Origin: CADCVQ01 sp038260305
Lineage (GTDB): Bacteria; Actinomycetota; Thermoleophilia; Solirubrobacterales; Solirubrobacteraceae
Reading direction: 5' to 3'
Assembly (NCBI GenBank): GCA_038260305.1
Contig: JBBSNY010000004.1
Span: 1 to 64,000 of the forward strand
Length of the DNA stretch: 64,000 bases
The notes under the pieces are model-generated. The model had not been told where the DNA came from. It did no database searches and saw only the letters and a list, made by a program, of their open reading frames with translations. This document shows positions 34,341 to 42,869 of this stretch, one piece after another (the stretch's first letter is position 1; every line of letters starts with the position of its first letter). A program made the position numbers and the translations under genes.

Positions 34341-35491
34341 GATGCCGCCTTGCGTGCGAGCGCGACGACGCGTGCCGCGGCGCCGTCCATCGTCGTCTCC
34401 GGGTAGACGCCCGGCAACGCGGCGTCGGCCAGCAGCTTGCGCGCCTGTACGTCGTTCGTGCCGTCCAGGCGCACGACGAACGGGACCGTCGGCGACAGCA
34501 CTCGCACCGCCTCGATGAGCCCGCGCGCGACCTCGTCGCAGCGCGTGATCCCGCCGAAGACGTTGAACAACACGGCGCGCACCTTCTCGTCGGAGAGGAT
34601 GACCTCGCACGCGGCGACGATCGAATCGGCCTTCGCGCCGCCGCCCGCGTCGAGGAAGTTCGCCGGCGAGCCGCCGGCCTGCGCGACGACGTCGAGCGTG
34701 CTCATGACGAGCCCCGCGCCGTTGCCGAAGATGCCGATGTCGCCGTCGAGCTTGACGTAGGTCAGGCCGCGCTCGGCGGCCATCGACTCCTGCGGGTCGA
34801 CGTCGGACGGGTCGGTCAGCGCGGCGTTCAGCGGATGGCGGAAGAGCGCGTTGGCGTCGAGCGTGACCTTCGCGTCGAGCACGACGACCTCGCGCTGCGG
34901 CGTGATGACGAGCGGGTTGACCTCGACGAGCATCGCCTCCTCGCCGACGAACGCGGCGTAAAGGAGGCCGAGCATGTTCGCGACGCCGTTGACGACGTCG
35001 GGCGCAACGCCCGCCTCGAATGCCAGGCGCCGCCCGTGAAACGCCTTGAAGCCGACGAGCGGGTCGACGTGCAGCGTCGCGATCGCCTCCGGGGTCTCGG
35101 CGGCGACCATCTCGATGTCCATCCCGCCGCGCGTCGAGAGCATGACGAGCGGCTTCTTCGCCGAGCGGTCGAAGACGACCGCCGCGTAGTACTCGTCGGC
35201 GATCTCGCTCACGCGCTCGATCCAGATCTCCTGCACGGTGAAGCCGCGGATGTCCATCCCGAGGATGGCGCCGGCGTGGCGGCGCAGCTCGTCGGCGTCG
35301 TTGGCGATCTTGATCCCGCCGGCCTTGCCGCGCCCGCCGATCTTCACCTGCGCCTTGACGACGCAGGGGAAGCCGACCACAGCCTCGGCGGCGGTCACCG
35401 CGGCCTCGACGTCGCGTGCCGCAGCGCCGGGGAGCTGCGGCACGCCGTAGCGCGCGAAGAGCTCCTTGCCCTGGTACTCGAGGAGGTCCAT
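34337..35491 (-). CDS. sucC: Succinate-CoA ligase [ADP-forming], beta subunit
   Basis: A 384-residue subunit supplying the ATP-grasp nucleotide site. The N-terminus MDLLEYQGKELFARYGVP is diagnostic. VVKAQVKIGGRGKAGGIKIA near residue 43 binds nucleotide, LVEVNPLVITPQREVVVLDAKVTLD near 185 holds metal ligands, and GNGAGLVMSTLDVVAQAGGSPANFLDAGGGAKA near 250 and FNVFGGITRCDEVARGLIEA near 305 complete the ligase fold. It is the first gene of sucCD. The promoter should lie in the roughly 100 bp shared with the divergent HAD gene. Confidence 0.93.
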   Translation of the reverse strand: MDLLEYQGKELFARYGVPQLPGAAARDVEAAVTAAEAVVGFPCVVKAQVKIGGRGKAGGIKIANDADELRRHAGAILGMDIRGFTVQEIWIERVSEIADEYYAAVVFDRSAKKPLVMLSTRGGMDIEMVAAETPEAIATLHVDPLVGFKAFHGRRLAFEAGVAPDVVNGVANMLGLLYAAFVGEEAMLVEVNPLVITPQREVVVLDAKVTLDANALFRHPLNAALTDPSDVDPQESMAAERGLTYVKLDGDIGIFGNGAGLVMSTLDVVAQAGGSPANFLDAGGGAKADSIVAACEVILSDEKVRAVLFNVFGGITRCDEVARGLIEAVRVLSPTVPFVVRLDGTNDVQARKLLADAALPGVYPETTMDGAAARVVALARKAAS

Positions 35492-35597
35492 CGGGCGCTC
35501 GACAATAGTCCACGGGCTCGAGGAGGGACGGCTCGCGCGCGGGTTGCCGCGCCCGTCGCGGCCTCCGCGACGGGCGAACTCCTATCATGGCGCCGCA

Positions 35598-36275
35598 ATG
35601 GCGCTACCGAAGCAGATCAACCTCGTCACATTCGACGTCTATGGGACGCTCATCGACTGGGAGCAGGGCATCGTCGACGCATTCGCCACGGAGGCCGCGC
35701 GCGACGGCTTCACGATCGAGCGCGACGAACTGATCCGCAACTTCCACGAGATCGAGCGCGACATCGAGGGCGGCTCCTACGAGCTCTACGCCGAGGTCCT
35801 GCGCCGCACGGCCGTCGAGATCTCCAAGCGCGTGGACTGGCCGCTGGAGCCGTCGCGGTCGGGCTTTCTGCCCGACAGCGTGCAGCGCTGGCCGGCGTTC
35901 AAGGAGACGAACACGCAGCTCAACAAGGTCGTCAAGAAGTTCCAGACCGGCCTGATCTCGAACATCGACGACAAGCTGCTCGGGCAGACGCGGCGCCACA
36001 TCCCGCACGACTTCGACCTTGTCGTGACCGCGCAGCAGGTGCGCTCCTACAAGCCGGACATGGCGCACTTCACCGAGTGCGCGCGGCGAATGGGCACGAA
36101 GAAGGGCTGGGTCCACATCTCCGCCAGCTATTACCACGACGTCGCCCCGGCGATGGCCAACAAGATCCCCGTGATCTGGGTCAATCGCAACAAGGAGACG
36201 CTCGAGCCTGGCATGAAGAAGCCGACCGCCGAGGTCAAGAACCTCCTCGAGGCGATCAAGCTCCTCGGGCTGTAG
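35598..36275 (+). CDS. HAD-superfamily hydrolase, haloacid dehalogenase type II
   Basis: A 225-residue hydrolase. Motif I is TFDVYGTLIDWEQG (nucleophile Asp13), the motif II Ser/Thr is in TGLISNIDD near residue 115, the motif III Lys in SYKPDMAHF near 153, and motif IV in HISASYYHDVAPA near 175. FDVYGTLxD is typical of 2-haloacid dehalogenases, which hydrolyse 2-haloalkanoates, but many relatives act on phosphates. The start ATG at 35598 fits motif I near the N-terminus. It is divergent from sucCD. Confidence 0.82.
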   Translation: MALPKQINLVTFDVYGTLIDWEQGIVDAFATEAARDGFTIERDELIRNFHEIERDIEGGSYELYAEVLRRTAVEISKRVDWPLEPSRSGFLPDSVQRWPAFKETNTQLNKVVKKFQTGLISNIDDKLLGQTRRHIPHDFDLVVTAQQVRSYKPDMAHFTECARRMGTKKGWVHISASYYHDVAPAMANKIPVIWVNRNKETLEPGMKKPTAEVKNLLEAIKLLGL

Positions 36276-36314
36276 CCGTGGTCCGTCGCGTGACGGACCG
36301 CTAGCGGATCGCGC

Positions 36315-37076
36315 GTGCGCGCCGTCGGCCTGCACCGCGACGTGCTCGTCGTGACGAGCCGCGTCTGGCAGACGACCTGCACCGTCGTCCGCCGCGCGGA
36401 GGAGGGCTTCGTCATCGACTCGCCGCTGCTGCCGGACGAGCTCGAGATGCTGCCGGCCGTGCTCGAGCACTCCGGCTTTCCGTTCACCGGGTTGCTCGCG
36501 ACGCACGGCGACTGGGATCACCTGCTCGCGCGGCTGGCGTTCCCCGGCGCCGCGCTCGGCGTCGCCGAGACGACGGCCGCCCGCCTCGCCGCCGAGCCGG
36601 GCGCCGCGGCGCGCGAGCTGCGCGCGTTCGACGACGACTGGTACGTGACCCGGCGCAAGCCGCTGTCGCTGGGCCAGGTGCAGGCACTGCCCGTGCCCGG
36701 CCACTGTGCGATCGGCGACGCCGAGATCGAACTGCACGCGGCCGACGGCCACACCGCCGACGGCCTGGCGGCCTGGATCCCGTGGGCCGCCACGCTCGTC
36801 TGCGGCGACTACCTCTCGCCGGTCGAGATCCCGTGGATCTCCGAGGGCGGCTCGCGCGGCGCCTACCTCGCGACGCTGCGCCGCCTGGCGCCGCTCGTCG
36901 ACGAGGCGCAGTTCGTCGTGCCGGGCCACGGTGAGGTGCTCGATTCCACGCGCGCCGCGGCGATCCTGCGCGAGGACGTCGCCTACCTCGAGGCGCTGCC
37001 CGAGGCGCAGCTGCCGATCGCCCGCCGCTCGGCGGCGCAGCGCAGGATCCACGCGTCGAACATCGAGCGGGTATGA
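36315..37076 (+). CDS. Metallo-beta-lactamase-fold hydrolase
   Basis: A 253-residue protein. The metal motif is ATHGDWDHLLARLAFPGA near residue 58 (His-x-Asp-x-Asp-His variant of HxHxDH). A second His lies in ADGHTADGLAAWIPWAATLVCGDYLS near 138 with its Asp, and a last His in FVVPGHGEVLDS near 200. It belongs to the broad glyoxalase-II/hydrolase group; the substrate is unknown. The start is GTG. It follows the HAD gene by 39 bp in the same direction, so the two may be co-transcribed. Confidence 0.82.
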   Translation: MRAVGLHRDVLVVTSRVWQTTCTVVRRAEEGFVIDSPLLPDELEMLPAVLEHSGFPFTGLLATHGDWDHLLARLAFPGAALGVAETTAARLAAEPGAAARELRAFDDDWYVTRRKPLSLGQVQALPVPGHCAIGDAEIELHAADGHTADGLAAWIPWAATLVCGDYLSPVEIPWISEGGSRGAYLATLRRLAPLVDEAQFVVPGHGEVLDSTRAAAILREDVAYLEALPEAQLPIARRSAAQRRIHASNIERV

Positions 37077-37079
37077 CGC

Positions 37080-37101
37080 TCTTACGCCGGTCTTACGCAG
37101 G
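37080..37101 (+). promoter_or_regulatory. Perfect 11-bp direct repeat upstream of htrA
   Basis: The unit tcttacgc-cgg/agg occurs twice, at 37080 and 37091, exactly 11 bp apart, 50-70 bp before the htrA start. Direct repeats with an 11-bp period are the usual binding pattern for OmpR/PhoB-type response regulators, which commonly control htrA in other bacteria. A cttaagg sequence at 37113-37119 could be part of the promoter. This is a prediction from spacing only. Confidence 0.45.
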
Positions 37102-37150
37102 GCGCGCGCCAACTTAAGGACCGTTGACGTCCTCCTTCTACCGTGATGGC

Positions 37151-38416
37151 ATGACAGAAGACTCCTCGCGGCCCGGCGCAGGTCGCCTGTGGACTGATCC
37201 ACGCGAGGAGGAGGAGCACCAGCCCTGGCTTGCGCCGAGGCGGCAGATCGCCGCCAGTCCACCGCCCGGTCCGCCCCGCGAACCGCAGCGCGATGAGCGC
37301 GACCCGCGCGGCGAGCGCGCCGCGGTGCGTCGCCAGCGCGCGCTCGCCGTGCTCATCGGCACGATCGTCGCGGCGATCCTGATCGGCGCCGGAATTCTCG
37401 GCGCCACGCTGCTGGGCGGAAGCGACGATGCGAACAAGACCCCGGCCGCGCTGCCGGTCGTGCCCGGTGCCGCCCCCGCCGACGCCCGCAGCCGCTCGGT
37501 CCGGGCGATCTACGCAGCCGCGAAGAGGAGCGTCGTCCCGGTGCGCGTGCGCGGGGCCACCTCGGCCGGCAGCGGCACCGGCTTCATCATCGACAAGGGC
37601 GGCGTCATCGTCACGAACGCGCACGTCGTCGCCGCCGCCGAGCAGGTGCAGGTCCGGCTGACGGACAGCAGCTCGTATATCGACGCGAAGGTGGTCGGCA
37701 CCGACATCTCCTCGGACCTCGCGGTCCTGCACGTCGACTCGTCGGCGGCGTCAAAGCTCGTCCCGCTGCAGCTCGCCGACTCCGACAAGGTGCGCGTCGG
37801 CGACCAGGCGCTCGCGATCGGCTACCCGCTCGGCCTGAACCGCAGCGCCTCGGCGTCGGCCGGCATCGTCTCTGGCCTCGGTCGCTCGATCGACGCGGCG
37901 AACCACTTCTCGATCGACAAGGTCATCCAGACCGACGCGGCGATCAACCCCGGCAACTCCGGCGGGCCGCTGCTGGACTCCGCCGGCCGGGTCATCGGCG
38001 TCAACGCCGCGATCCTGACCGCGGGCGCCGGCGGCGGCAGCGTCGGGATCGGCTTCGCGGTGCCGTCGAACACGCTGCGCGAGGTCGTTCCGCGGCTGGA
38101 GAGCGGCCAGAAGGTCCAGCGCGCCTACCTCGGAGTACAGACGAGCGAGAACCAGAGCGGGCTCGGTGCCTACGTCGCGAAGCTGACGCCGGGTGCCCCG
38201 GCGGCGAGCGGCGGCGTGCACGTCGGCGACACGATCCTGACGGTCGGCGGCGAGCCGGTGACGATCCCCGAGGACATCAGCATCGCGATCGAGGGCCGCC
38301 GGCCAGGCCAGGCGATCGCGCTCGAGGTCCAGCGCGCGGGCTCGCGCAAGACGCTGCGCGTGACGCTCGGGACGCGGCCGGAGACGACCGGTACCTACGA
38401 CCCCTCGACCCCATGA
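37151..38416 (+). CDS. HtrA/DegP-like membrane-anchored serine protease with PDZ domain
   Basis: A 421-residue S1C protease. A Pro/Arg/Glu-rich cytoplasmic part of about 65 residues precedes one membrane span (ALAVLIGTIVAAILIGAGILGATLL, about 66-90). The trypsin-like domain has the His in VIVTNAHVVAA, the Asp in SSDLAVLHVD, and the Ser in TDAAINPGNSGGPLLDSAGRVIGVNAAI. One PDZ domain (about 325-410, YLGVQ to LRVTLG) binds misfolded C-termini. It is the first gene of an operon with VWA/MoxR/DUF58 genes, overlapping the next by 4 bp. Confidence 0.92.
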   Translation: MTEDSSRPGAGRLWTDPREEEEHQPWLAPRRQIAASPPPGPPREPQRDERDPRGERAAVRRQRALAVLIGTIVAAILIGAGILGATLLGGSDDANKTPAALPVVPGAAPADARSRSVRAIYAAAKRSVVPVRVRGATSAGSGTGFIIDKGGVIVTNAHVVAAAEQVQVRLTDSSSYIDAKVVGTDISSDLAVLHVDSSAASKLVPLQLADSDKVRVGDQALAIGYPLGLNRSASASAGIVSGLGRSIDAANHFSIDKVIQTDAAINPGNSGGPLLDSAGRVIGVNAAILTAGAGGGSVGIGFAVPSNTLREVVPRLESGQKVQRAYLGVQTSENQSGLGAYVAKLTPGAPAASGGVHVGDTILTVGGEPVTIPEDISIAIEGRRPGQAIALEVQRAGSRKTLRVTLGTRPETTGTYDPSTP

Positions 38417-39372
38417 GCTTCGCCCAACCCGTCTTCCTCGTCGGGCTCGCGCTCGTGCCGCTCGCGCTCGCGGTCTACGTGCGCCACGAGCACATCCGCC
38501 GCCTCGCCGTCGACGCGTTCGCGGCGCCGGCGGTGCGGGCGTCGGTCGCGCCGAGCACCCCCGGCTGGCGGCGCCATGTCCCGCTGACGATCTACACGCT
38601 CGCGCTGACGGTCCTGCTCGTCGCCCTCGCCAAGCCGCAGACGACCGTCGCGGTGCCCGTCGAGCGCGCGTCGATCATGCTGACGACCGACTACTCGGGC
38701 TCGATGCAGGCGACCGATGTCGCCCCGACCCGGCTGGCGGCCGCGCGCGCCGCCGCCGAGCGCTTCCTCGGCCAGGTTCCGGGCAATGTGCGCGTCGGCC
38801 TCGTCTCGTTCAACCAGGCCGCGCGCCTCGTCGCGAGCCCGACGACGGACCGCGAGCTCGTGCGCTCGGCGATCGCCAACCTGAAGCCCAGCGGCGGCAC
38901 CGCGACGGGCGAGGCGCTCGCCGTCTCGCTGACGGCGCTGGCGGCCGAGACCGACGACGCGGGCGTCCGTGTGCCGGCCGCGATCGTGCTGCTGTCCGAC
39001 GGCAAGTCCGTGCGCGGCCGCAAGCCGACGCTGCTCGCGCAGCGCGCGAAGGAGCTCAAGATCCCGATCTACACCGTCGCGCTCGGCACGCCCGCCGGCA
39101 CGATCACGGTCAAGCGCCCCGACGGGACGACGCGCGTCACGCCCGTCCCGCCCGACCCCGCCGAGATGCAGTCCGTCGCCGACATCTCCGGGGGGCGGGC
39201 GTTCACCGCCGACAACCTCACGCAGCTCAGCACGGTCTACAAGCAGCTCGGATCGCGGATCGGCTACCGCAAGCAGCCGCGCGAGCTGACCGCTGCCTTC
39301 AGCGGCGGCGCGCTCGCCCTGCTCGCCGTCGGCGCGCTGCTGTCGCTCTACTGGTTTCGCCGCCTTGTCTGA
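38413..39372 (+). CDS. VWA-domain membrane protein, BatA-like (copy 1)
   Basis: A 319-residue protein with hydrophobic spans near residues 6-22 and 55-78, and a C-terminal span (GGALALLAVGALLSLYWF). The VWA domain (about 90-275) has the metal-binding MIDAS motif LTTDYSGSMQATDVAPTRL, with further ligands in GGTATGEAL and LLSDGKSVRG. BatA-type proteins work with MoxR ATPases in envelope stress or complex assembly. The gene is coupled to htrA by an ATGA overlap and is paralogous to the last gene of the operon (shared IYTVALGTP and tail). Confidence 0.86.
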   Translation: MSFAQPVFLVGLALVPLALAVYVRHEHIRRLAVDAFAAPAVRASVAPSTPGWRRHVPLTIYTLALTVLLVALAKPQTTVAVPVERASIMLTTDYSGSMQATDVAPTRLAAARAAAERFLGQVPGNVRVGLVSFNQAARLVASPTTDRELVRSAIANLKPSGGTATGEALAVSLTALAAETDDAGVRVPAAIVLLSDGKSVRGRKPTLLAQRAKELKIPIYTVALGTPAGTITVKRPDGTTRVTPVPPDPAEMQSVADISGGRAFTADNLTQLSTVYKQLGSRIGYRKQPRELTAAFSGGALALLAVGALLSLYWFRRLV

Positions 39373-39404
39373 TCTTCCCTCGCCCATGAAAGGAACGTCC
39401 TGAG

Positions 39405-40439
39405 ATGAGCACGATGCACCCGCACCCGCCCGACGACGAAGCAGGACGCCCACCGCGTCAGGCCCTCGAGGAGGCGCTGTATGAGATCAAGCGCGTCATC
39501 GTCGGCCAGGACGCGATGCTCGAGCGGCTGCTCGTCGCCCTGCTCGCCGGCGGCCACGTGCTGCTCGAGGGCGTCCCCGGCCTCGCGAAGACGCTGACCG
39601 TGCGCACGCTCGCCGACGTCATGGGCGGCACGTTTCGCCGCATCCAGTTCACGCCCGACCTCGTCCCCGCGGACCTCGTCGGCACGCGCATCTACCGCCC
39701 CGACTCGGGCCGCTTCGACGTCGAGCTCGGCCCGGTCTTCGGCAACTTCCTGCTCGCCGACGAGATCAACCGCGCGCCCGCGAAGGTCCAGTCCGCGCTG
39801 CTCGAGGTCATGCAGGAGCACCAGGTCACGATCGGCACCGAGAGCTTCCGCGTCCCCGAGCCGTTCCTTGTCATGGCGACGCAGAACCCGATCGAGTCCG
39901 AGGGCACGTACCCGCTGCCCGAGGCGCAGATCGACCGCTTCCTGTTCAAGGTCCTCGTGGACTACCCGACGCTCGGCGAGGAGGCCTCGATCGTCGGCCG
40001 CTCGCTGCGCCCGGCGGAGGACGTCCAGGTCCGCCTGTCGATGGCCGAGCTGTCGCGCTACCAGCGCGCGACGGCCGAGATCTTCGTCGACCGCGAGGTC
40101 GTCGCTTACGCCGTCCAGCTCGTCGACGGCACGCGCAATCCCGAGCGCTACGGGCTCGGCGACCTCGCCTCGCAGATCCAGTACGGCGCCAGCCCGCGCG
40201 GCGCGATCGGCATGGTCCAGGCGGCGCGCGCGCTGGCGCTGCTGCGCGGCCGCCGGCACGTCCTGTCCGACGACGTCCGCGACCTCGCTCCCGACGTCCT
40301 GCGCCACCGCATCGTGCTGTCCTACGACGCGCTGTCGGACGGCGTCACGACCGACCAGATCCTCGACCGCATCCTCGGCGCGCTCGGCGACGGGCGCTCG
40401 ACCGGCCCGACCGATCACGAGTCGATCGCCGCGGCGTAG
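39405..40439 (+). CDS. MoxR-family AAA+ ATPase
   Basis: A 344-residue ATPase, a chaperone that matures metal-dependent or VWA-containing complexes. Walker A is LLEGVPGLAKTLTVRTLAD near residue 50, Walker B NFLLADEINRAPAKVQSALLEVMQEHQVTIG near 114, and sensor 1 PFLVMATQNPIESEGTYPLPEAQIDRF near 152. QIQYGASPRGAI near 255 is sensor 2 and the MoxR-specific region. It lies between a VWA gene and DUF58, the standard MoxR operon order. Confidence 0.93.
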   Translation: MSTMHPHPPDDEAGRPPRQALEEALYEIKRVIVGQDAMLERLLVALLAGGHVLLEGVPGLAKTLTVRTLADVMGGTFRRIQFTPDLVPADLVGTRIYRPDSGRFDVELGPVFGNFLLADEINRAPAKVQSALLEVMQEHQVTIGTESFRVPEPFLVMATQNPIESEGTYPLPEAQIDRFLFKVLVDYPTLGEEASIVGRSLRPAEDVQVRLSMAELSRYQRATAEIFVDREVVAYAVQLVDGTRNPERYGLGDLASQIQYGASPRGAIGMVQAARALALLRGRRHVLSDDVRDLAPDVLRHRIVLSYDALSDGVTTDQILDRILGALGDGRSTGPTDHESIAAA

Positions 40440-40460
40440 CGCGCCACCGCCCGACGCGCG

Positions 40461-41372
40461 ATGCCCGCACCTCCACACAGCTCGCTGCACGTCCCGCCGG
40501 CCCGTCAGGGGCCGGGGCCGACGCCGGCGCCGCTCGTCGACGCGCTTGCGCTGTCGCTCGCGCGGCGCGGCGCGGGCGCGCTGCCGGGCGACCGCCTCGC
40601 ACCGGGCGTCGGCGGCGGCACGGAGCTCGCGCAGCTGCGCCCGTACCAGCTTGGTGACGACGTCCGCCAGCTCGACCCGGCCGCCAGCGCCCGCACCGGC
40701 ATCGCCCACGTGCGCCTGCAGGTTCCCGAGCGGATCCTCACGACGTGGCTCGTGCTCGACGTCTCCGCCTCGATGGCGTTCGGCACCGCCGACCGGCTGA
40801 AGTCCGACGTCGCCGAGGGCGTCTCGCAGGTCGTCGCGCGCGCCGCGACGCGCCACGGCGGCCGGCTTGCGGTCTTCACCGCCGGCGGGGTGGAGCGCAT
40901 GCTGCCCCCGCGCGGCGGGCCGAACGCGAAGATCGGTCTGCGCAAGCTCATCGAGGAGGGCGTCGCGGTCGACGGCGTCGCCGATCGCGGCATCGCGCCG
41001 GTGCTGCACCGCGTCGGCCGCATCGCCCGCCAGCCGGGCCTCGTCGTCGTCGTGTCGGACTTCCGCGGCGCGTTGGACTGGCAGCGGGCTCTGCGCGCGC
41101 TCGCCGGCCGCCACCGCGTGCTCGCCGTCGAGATCCGCGACCCGCGTGAGGAGCGCCTGGAGCCTGTTGGGCGGCTGTCGCTCGTCGATCCCGAGACCGG
41201 CGGGCTGCTCGAGGTCGACACGTCTCGGCCGAAGCTGCGCGAGCGCTTCGCGGCCGCTGCCGCGCTTGAGCGCGCCGGCGTTGCGGCGGCGATGCGCCGC
41301 GCCGGCGCCGCGCACGTCGTGCTGTCGACGAAGGGCGATTGGCTGCGCGCGCTCGGGCGGGCGCTGCGATGA
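40461..41372 (+). CDS. DUF58-domain protein
   Basis: A 303-residue protein. LAPGVGGGTELAQLRPYQLGDDVRQLDPAASARTG near residue 50 is the conserved DUF58 block (usually RPYxxGDxxRxIxW). The following VWA-like fold has VLDVSASMAFGT with a DxSxS metal site. No membrane span is evident. DUF58 proteins are encoded with MoxR and thought to be client or adaptor proteins. The gene overlaps the next by 4 bp and follows moxR by 21 bp. Confidence 0.87.
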   Translation: MPAPPHSSLHVPPARQGPGPTPAPLVDALALSLARRGAGALPGDRLAPGVGGGTELAQLRPYQLGDDVRQLDPAASARTGIAHVRLQVPERILTTWLVLDVSASMAFGTADRLKSDVAEGVSQVVARAATRHGGRLAVFTAGGVERMLPPRGGPNAKIGLRKLIEEGVAVDGVADRGIAPVLHRVGRIARQPGLVVVVSDFRGALDWQRALRALAGRHRVLAVEIRDPREERLEPVGRLSLVDPETGGLLEVDTSRPKLRERFAAAAALERAGVAAAMRRAGAAHVVLSTKGDWLRALGRALR

Positions 41373-42313
41373 GCTTCGCCTCGCCGATCGCGCTGCTGTG
41401 CCTGGCGGTCGTGCCGCTGGCGCTGCTCGCACACAGCACCGCGCAGCGCCGCCGCCGCCGCTACCCCGTGCGCTACACGGCGATGTCGGCGCTCGCAGCA
41501 GTCGCGGCGCAGGAGCCGCGCTGGCCACGGCAGGTCCCGTTTGCGCTCTTCCTCGCCGCGCTGCTCGCGCTATCGCTGTCCTTCGCGCGCCCGCAGCACA
41601 CGGTCGCCGTGCCGGTCGAGCGCGCCTCGGTCGTGCTCGTCACCGACGTCTCGCGATCGATGTCGGCGACGGACGTCAGCCCGACGCGCCTGGAGGCGGC
41701 GCGGCGCGCGGCGCAGAGCTTCCTCGACAAGGTTCCCGCCGAGCTGCGCGTCGGCCTCGTCTCGTTCTCCGACGCCGCGCAGTCGCTGCAGGTGCCCACG
41801 ACCGACCGTCAGCTCGTCTCGAACGCACTCAAGACGCTGCAGCCGATCTCCGGCACGGCGACCGGCGCGGGGTTGCGGACCGCGCTGGACGACCTGCAGG
41901 TCGGCGGCGACAGCTCCGCCCGCCGCCCGCCGGCCGCGATCGTCCTCCTGTCGGACGGCTCGGCGACCGACGGCACGGCCGCCTACGAGGTGGCGACCGA
42001 GGCGCGGCGTCTGCACGTGCCGATCTACACCGTCGCGCTCGGCACGCCGAACGGCACGATCGAGCTCGGCGGCCAGGTCCTGCGCGTGCCGCCGGACACC
42101 GAGGCGCTGCAGCGGATCGCGTCGCTGTCGGGCGGCGACGGCTTCCGTGCCGAGGACTCCGATCAGCTCGGCGCCGTCTACGAGAAGCTCGGCTCACAGA
42201 TCGGAACGAAGCCGGAGAAGCGCGAGATCACGGTCGCCTTCGCGGCGGCCGGGCTCCTACTGCTGGCGGGCGCGATGTTCGCGTCGCTCGGCCTCAACGG
42301 CCGCTTGCCGTAG
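41369..42313 (+). CDS. VWA-domain membrane protein, BatA-like (copy 2)
   Basis: A 314-residue paralogue of the operon's first VWA protein. It has two N-terminal spans (ALLCLAVVPLALLAHS and FALFLAALLALSLSFA), the MIDAS motif LVTDVSRSMSATDVSPTRLEAARRAAQSFL, LSDGSATDG, and a C-terminal span (AAAGLLLLAGAMFASLGL). The VWA core begins at about residue 85. Having two BatA-like copies flanking MoxR/DUF58 suggests a heteromeric membrane complex. The ATG at 41369 overlaps the DUF58 stop (ATGA). Confidence 0.86.
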   Translation: MSFASPIALLCLAVVPLALLAHSTAQRRRRRYPVRYTAMSALAAVAAQEPRWPRQVPFALFLAALLALSLSFARPQHTVAVPVERASVVLVTDVSRSMSATDVSPTRLEAARRAAQSFLDKVPAELRVGLVSFSDAAQSLQVPTTDRQLVSNALKTLQPISGTATGAGLRTALDDLQVGGDSSARRPPAAIVLLSDGSATDGTAAYEVATEARRLHVPIYTVALGTPNGTIELGGQVLRVPPDTEALQRIASLSGGDGFRAEDSDQLGAVYEKLGSQIGTKPEKREITVAFAAAGLLLLAGAMFASLGLNGRLP

Positions 42314-42392
42314 CGCGGTCCACCCGGAGAAGGGGATCAATCCGACGCTGACGCCTGATCGTCGCCACGTTCGATGACGACCTCGGCGGTTC

Positions 42393-42869
42393 TCAGTCCA
42401 GCGCGTGACCGAGGAACAGGTCCCGTGCGGGGCCGCCCTTCGAGCGCGTCGAGAAGCCGTGGCGCTCGTAGAGCGCGAGCGCCGGAGCGTTGTCCTCGTT
42501 GCAGTCGAGCTCGATGCGCTTGGCGCCGCGCTCGGCTGCGCGCTCGATCGCGAGCTGCAGCAGCGCCTCGCCGACGCCGGCGCGACGGGCGTCGGCGCTG
42601 ACGAAGAGATCCTCGATCCAGGCGTCGGGCGCCGCCTTCCAGACGCTGAAGCGAAAGCGCAGCTGCAGGACGCCCGACGGCGGCGAGTCGTCGTCGCGCG
42701 AGGCGAGCAGGAACTCGCTGTCGTGGTCCTCTACGAGCCGCTCGACCGAGGCGAGGAAGGCGTTGGAGGACGGCCAGTCCGAGCCCATGTGGTCGCGGAA
42801 GGCGACGAGCAGCGCCGCGACCGTCTCGGCCTCGTCGGGCTGAGCGAGCCAGGCGCGCGCGGCGCTCAC
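42393..42869 (-). CDS. GNAT N-acetyltransferase
   Basis: A 158-residue acetyltransferase. DAWIEDLFVSADARRAGVGEALLQLAIERAAERGAKRIELDCNEDNAPALALYERHGF (about residues 84-142) is a complete GNAT core, with the acetyl-CoA loop RRAGVG. The start is GTG overlapping the carboxylase alpha stop by 4 bp, so it is translated from the carboxylase mRNA. Whether it acylates carboxylase-related proteins or is unrelated is unknown. Confidence 0.85.
   Translation of the reverse strand: MSAARAWLAQPDEAETVAALLVAFRDHMGSDWPSSNAFLASVERLVEDHDSEFLLASRDDDSPPSGVLQLRFRFSVWKAAPDAWIEDLFVSADARRAGVGEALLQLAIERAAERGAKRIELDCNEDNAPALALYERHGFSTRSKGGPARDLFLGHALD

Noticed and set aside
39348..41528. A 726-codon leftward frame across moxR and DUF58.
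   Set aside because: Same reason: antisense to genes with clear catalytic motifs, and no recognisable domain.
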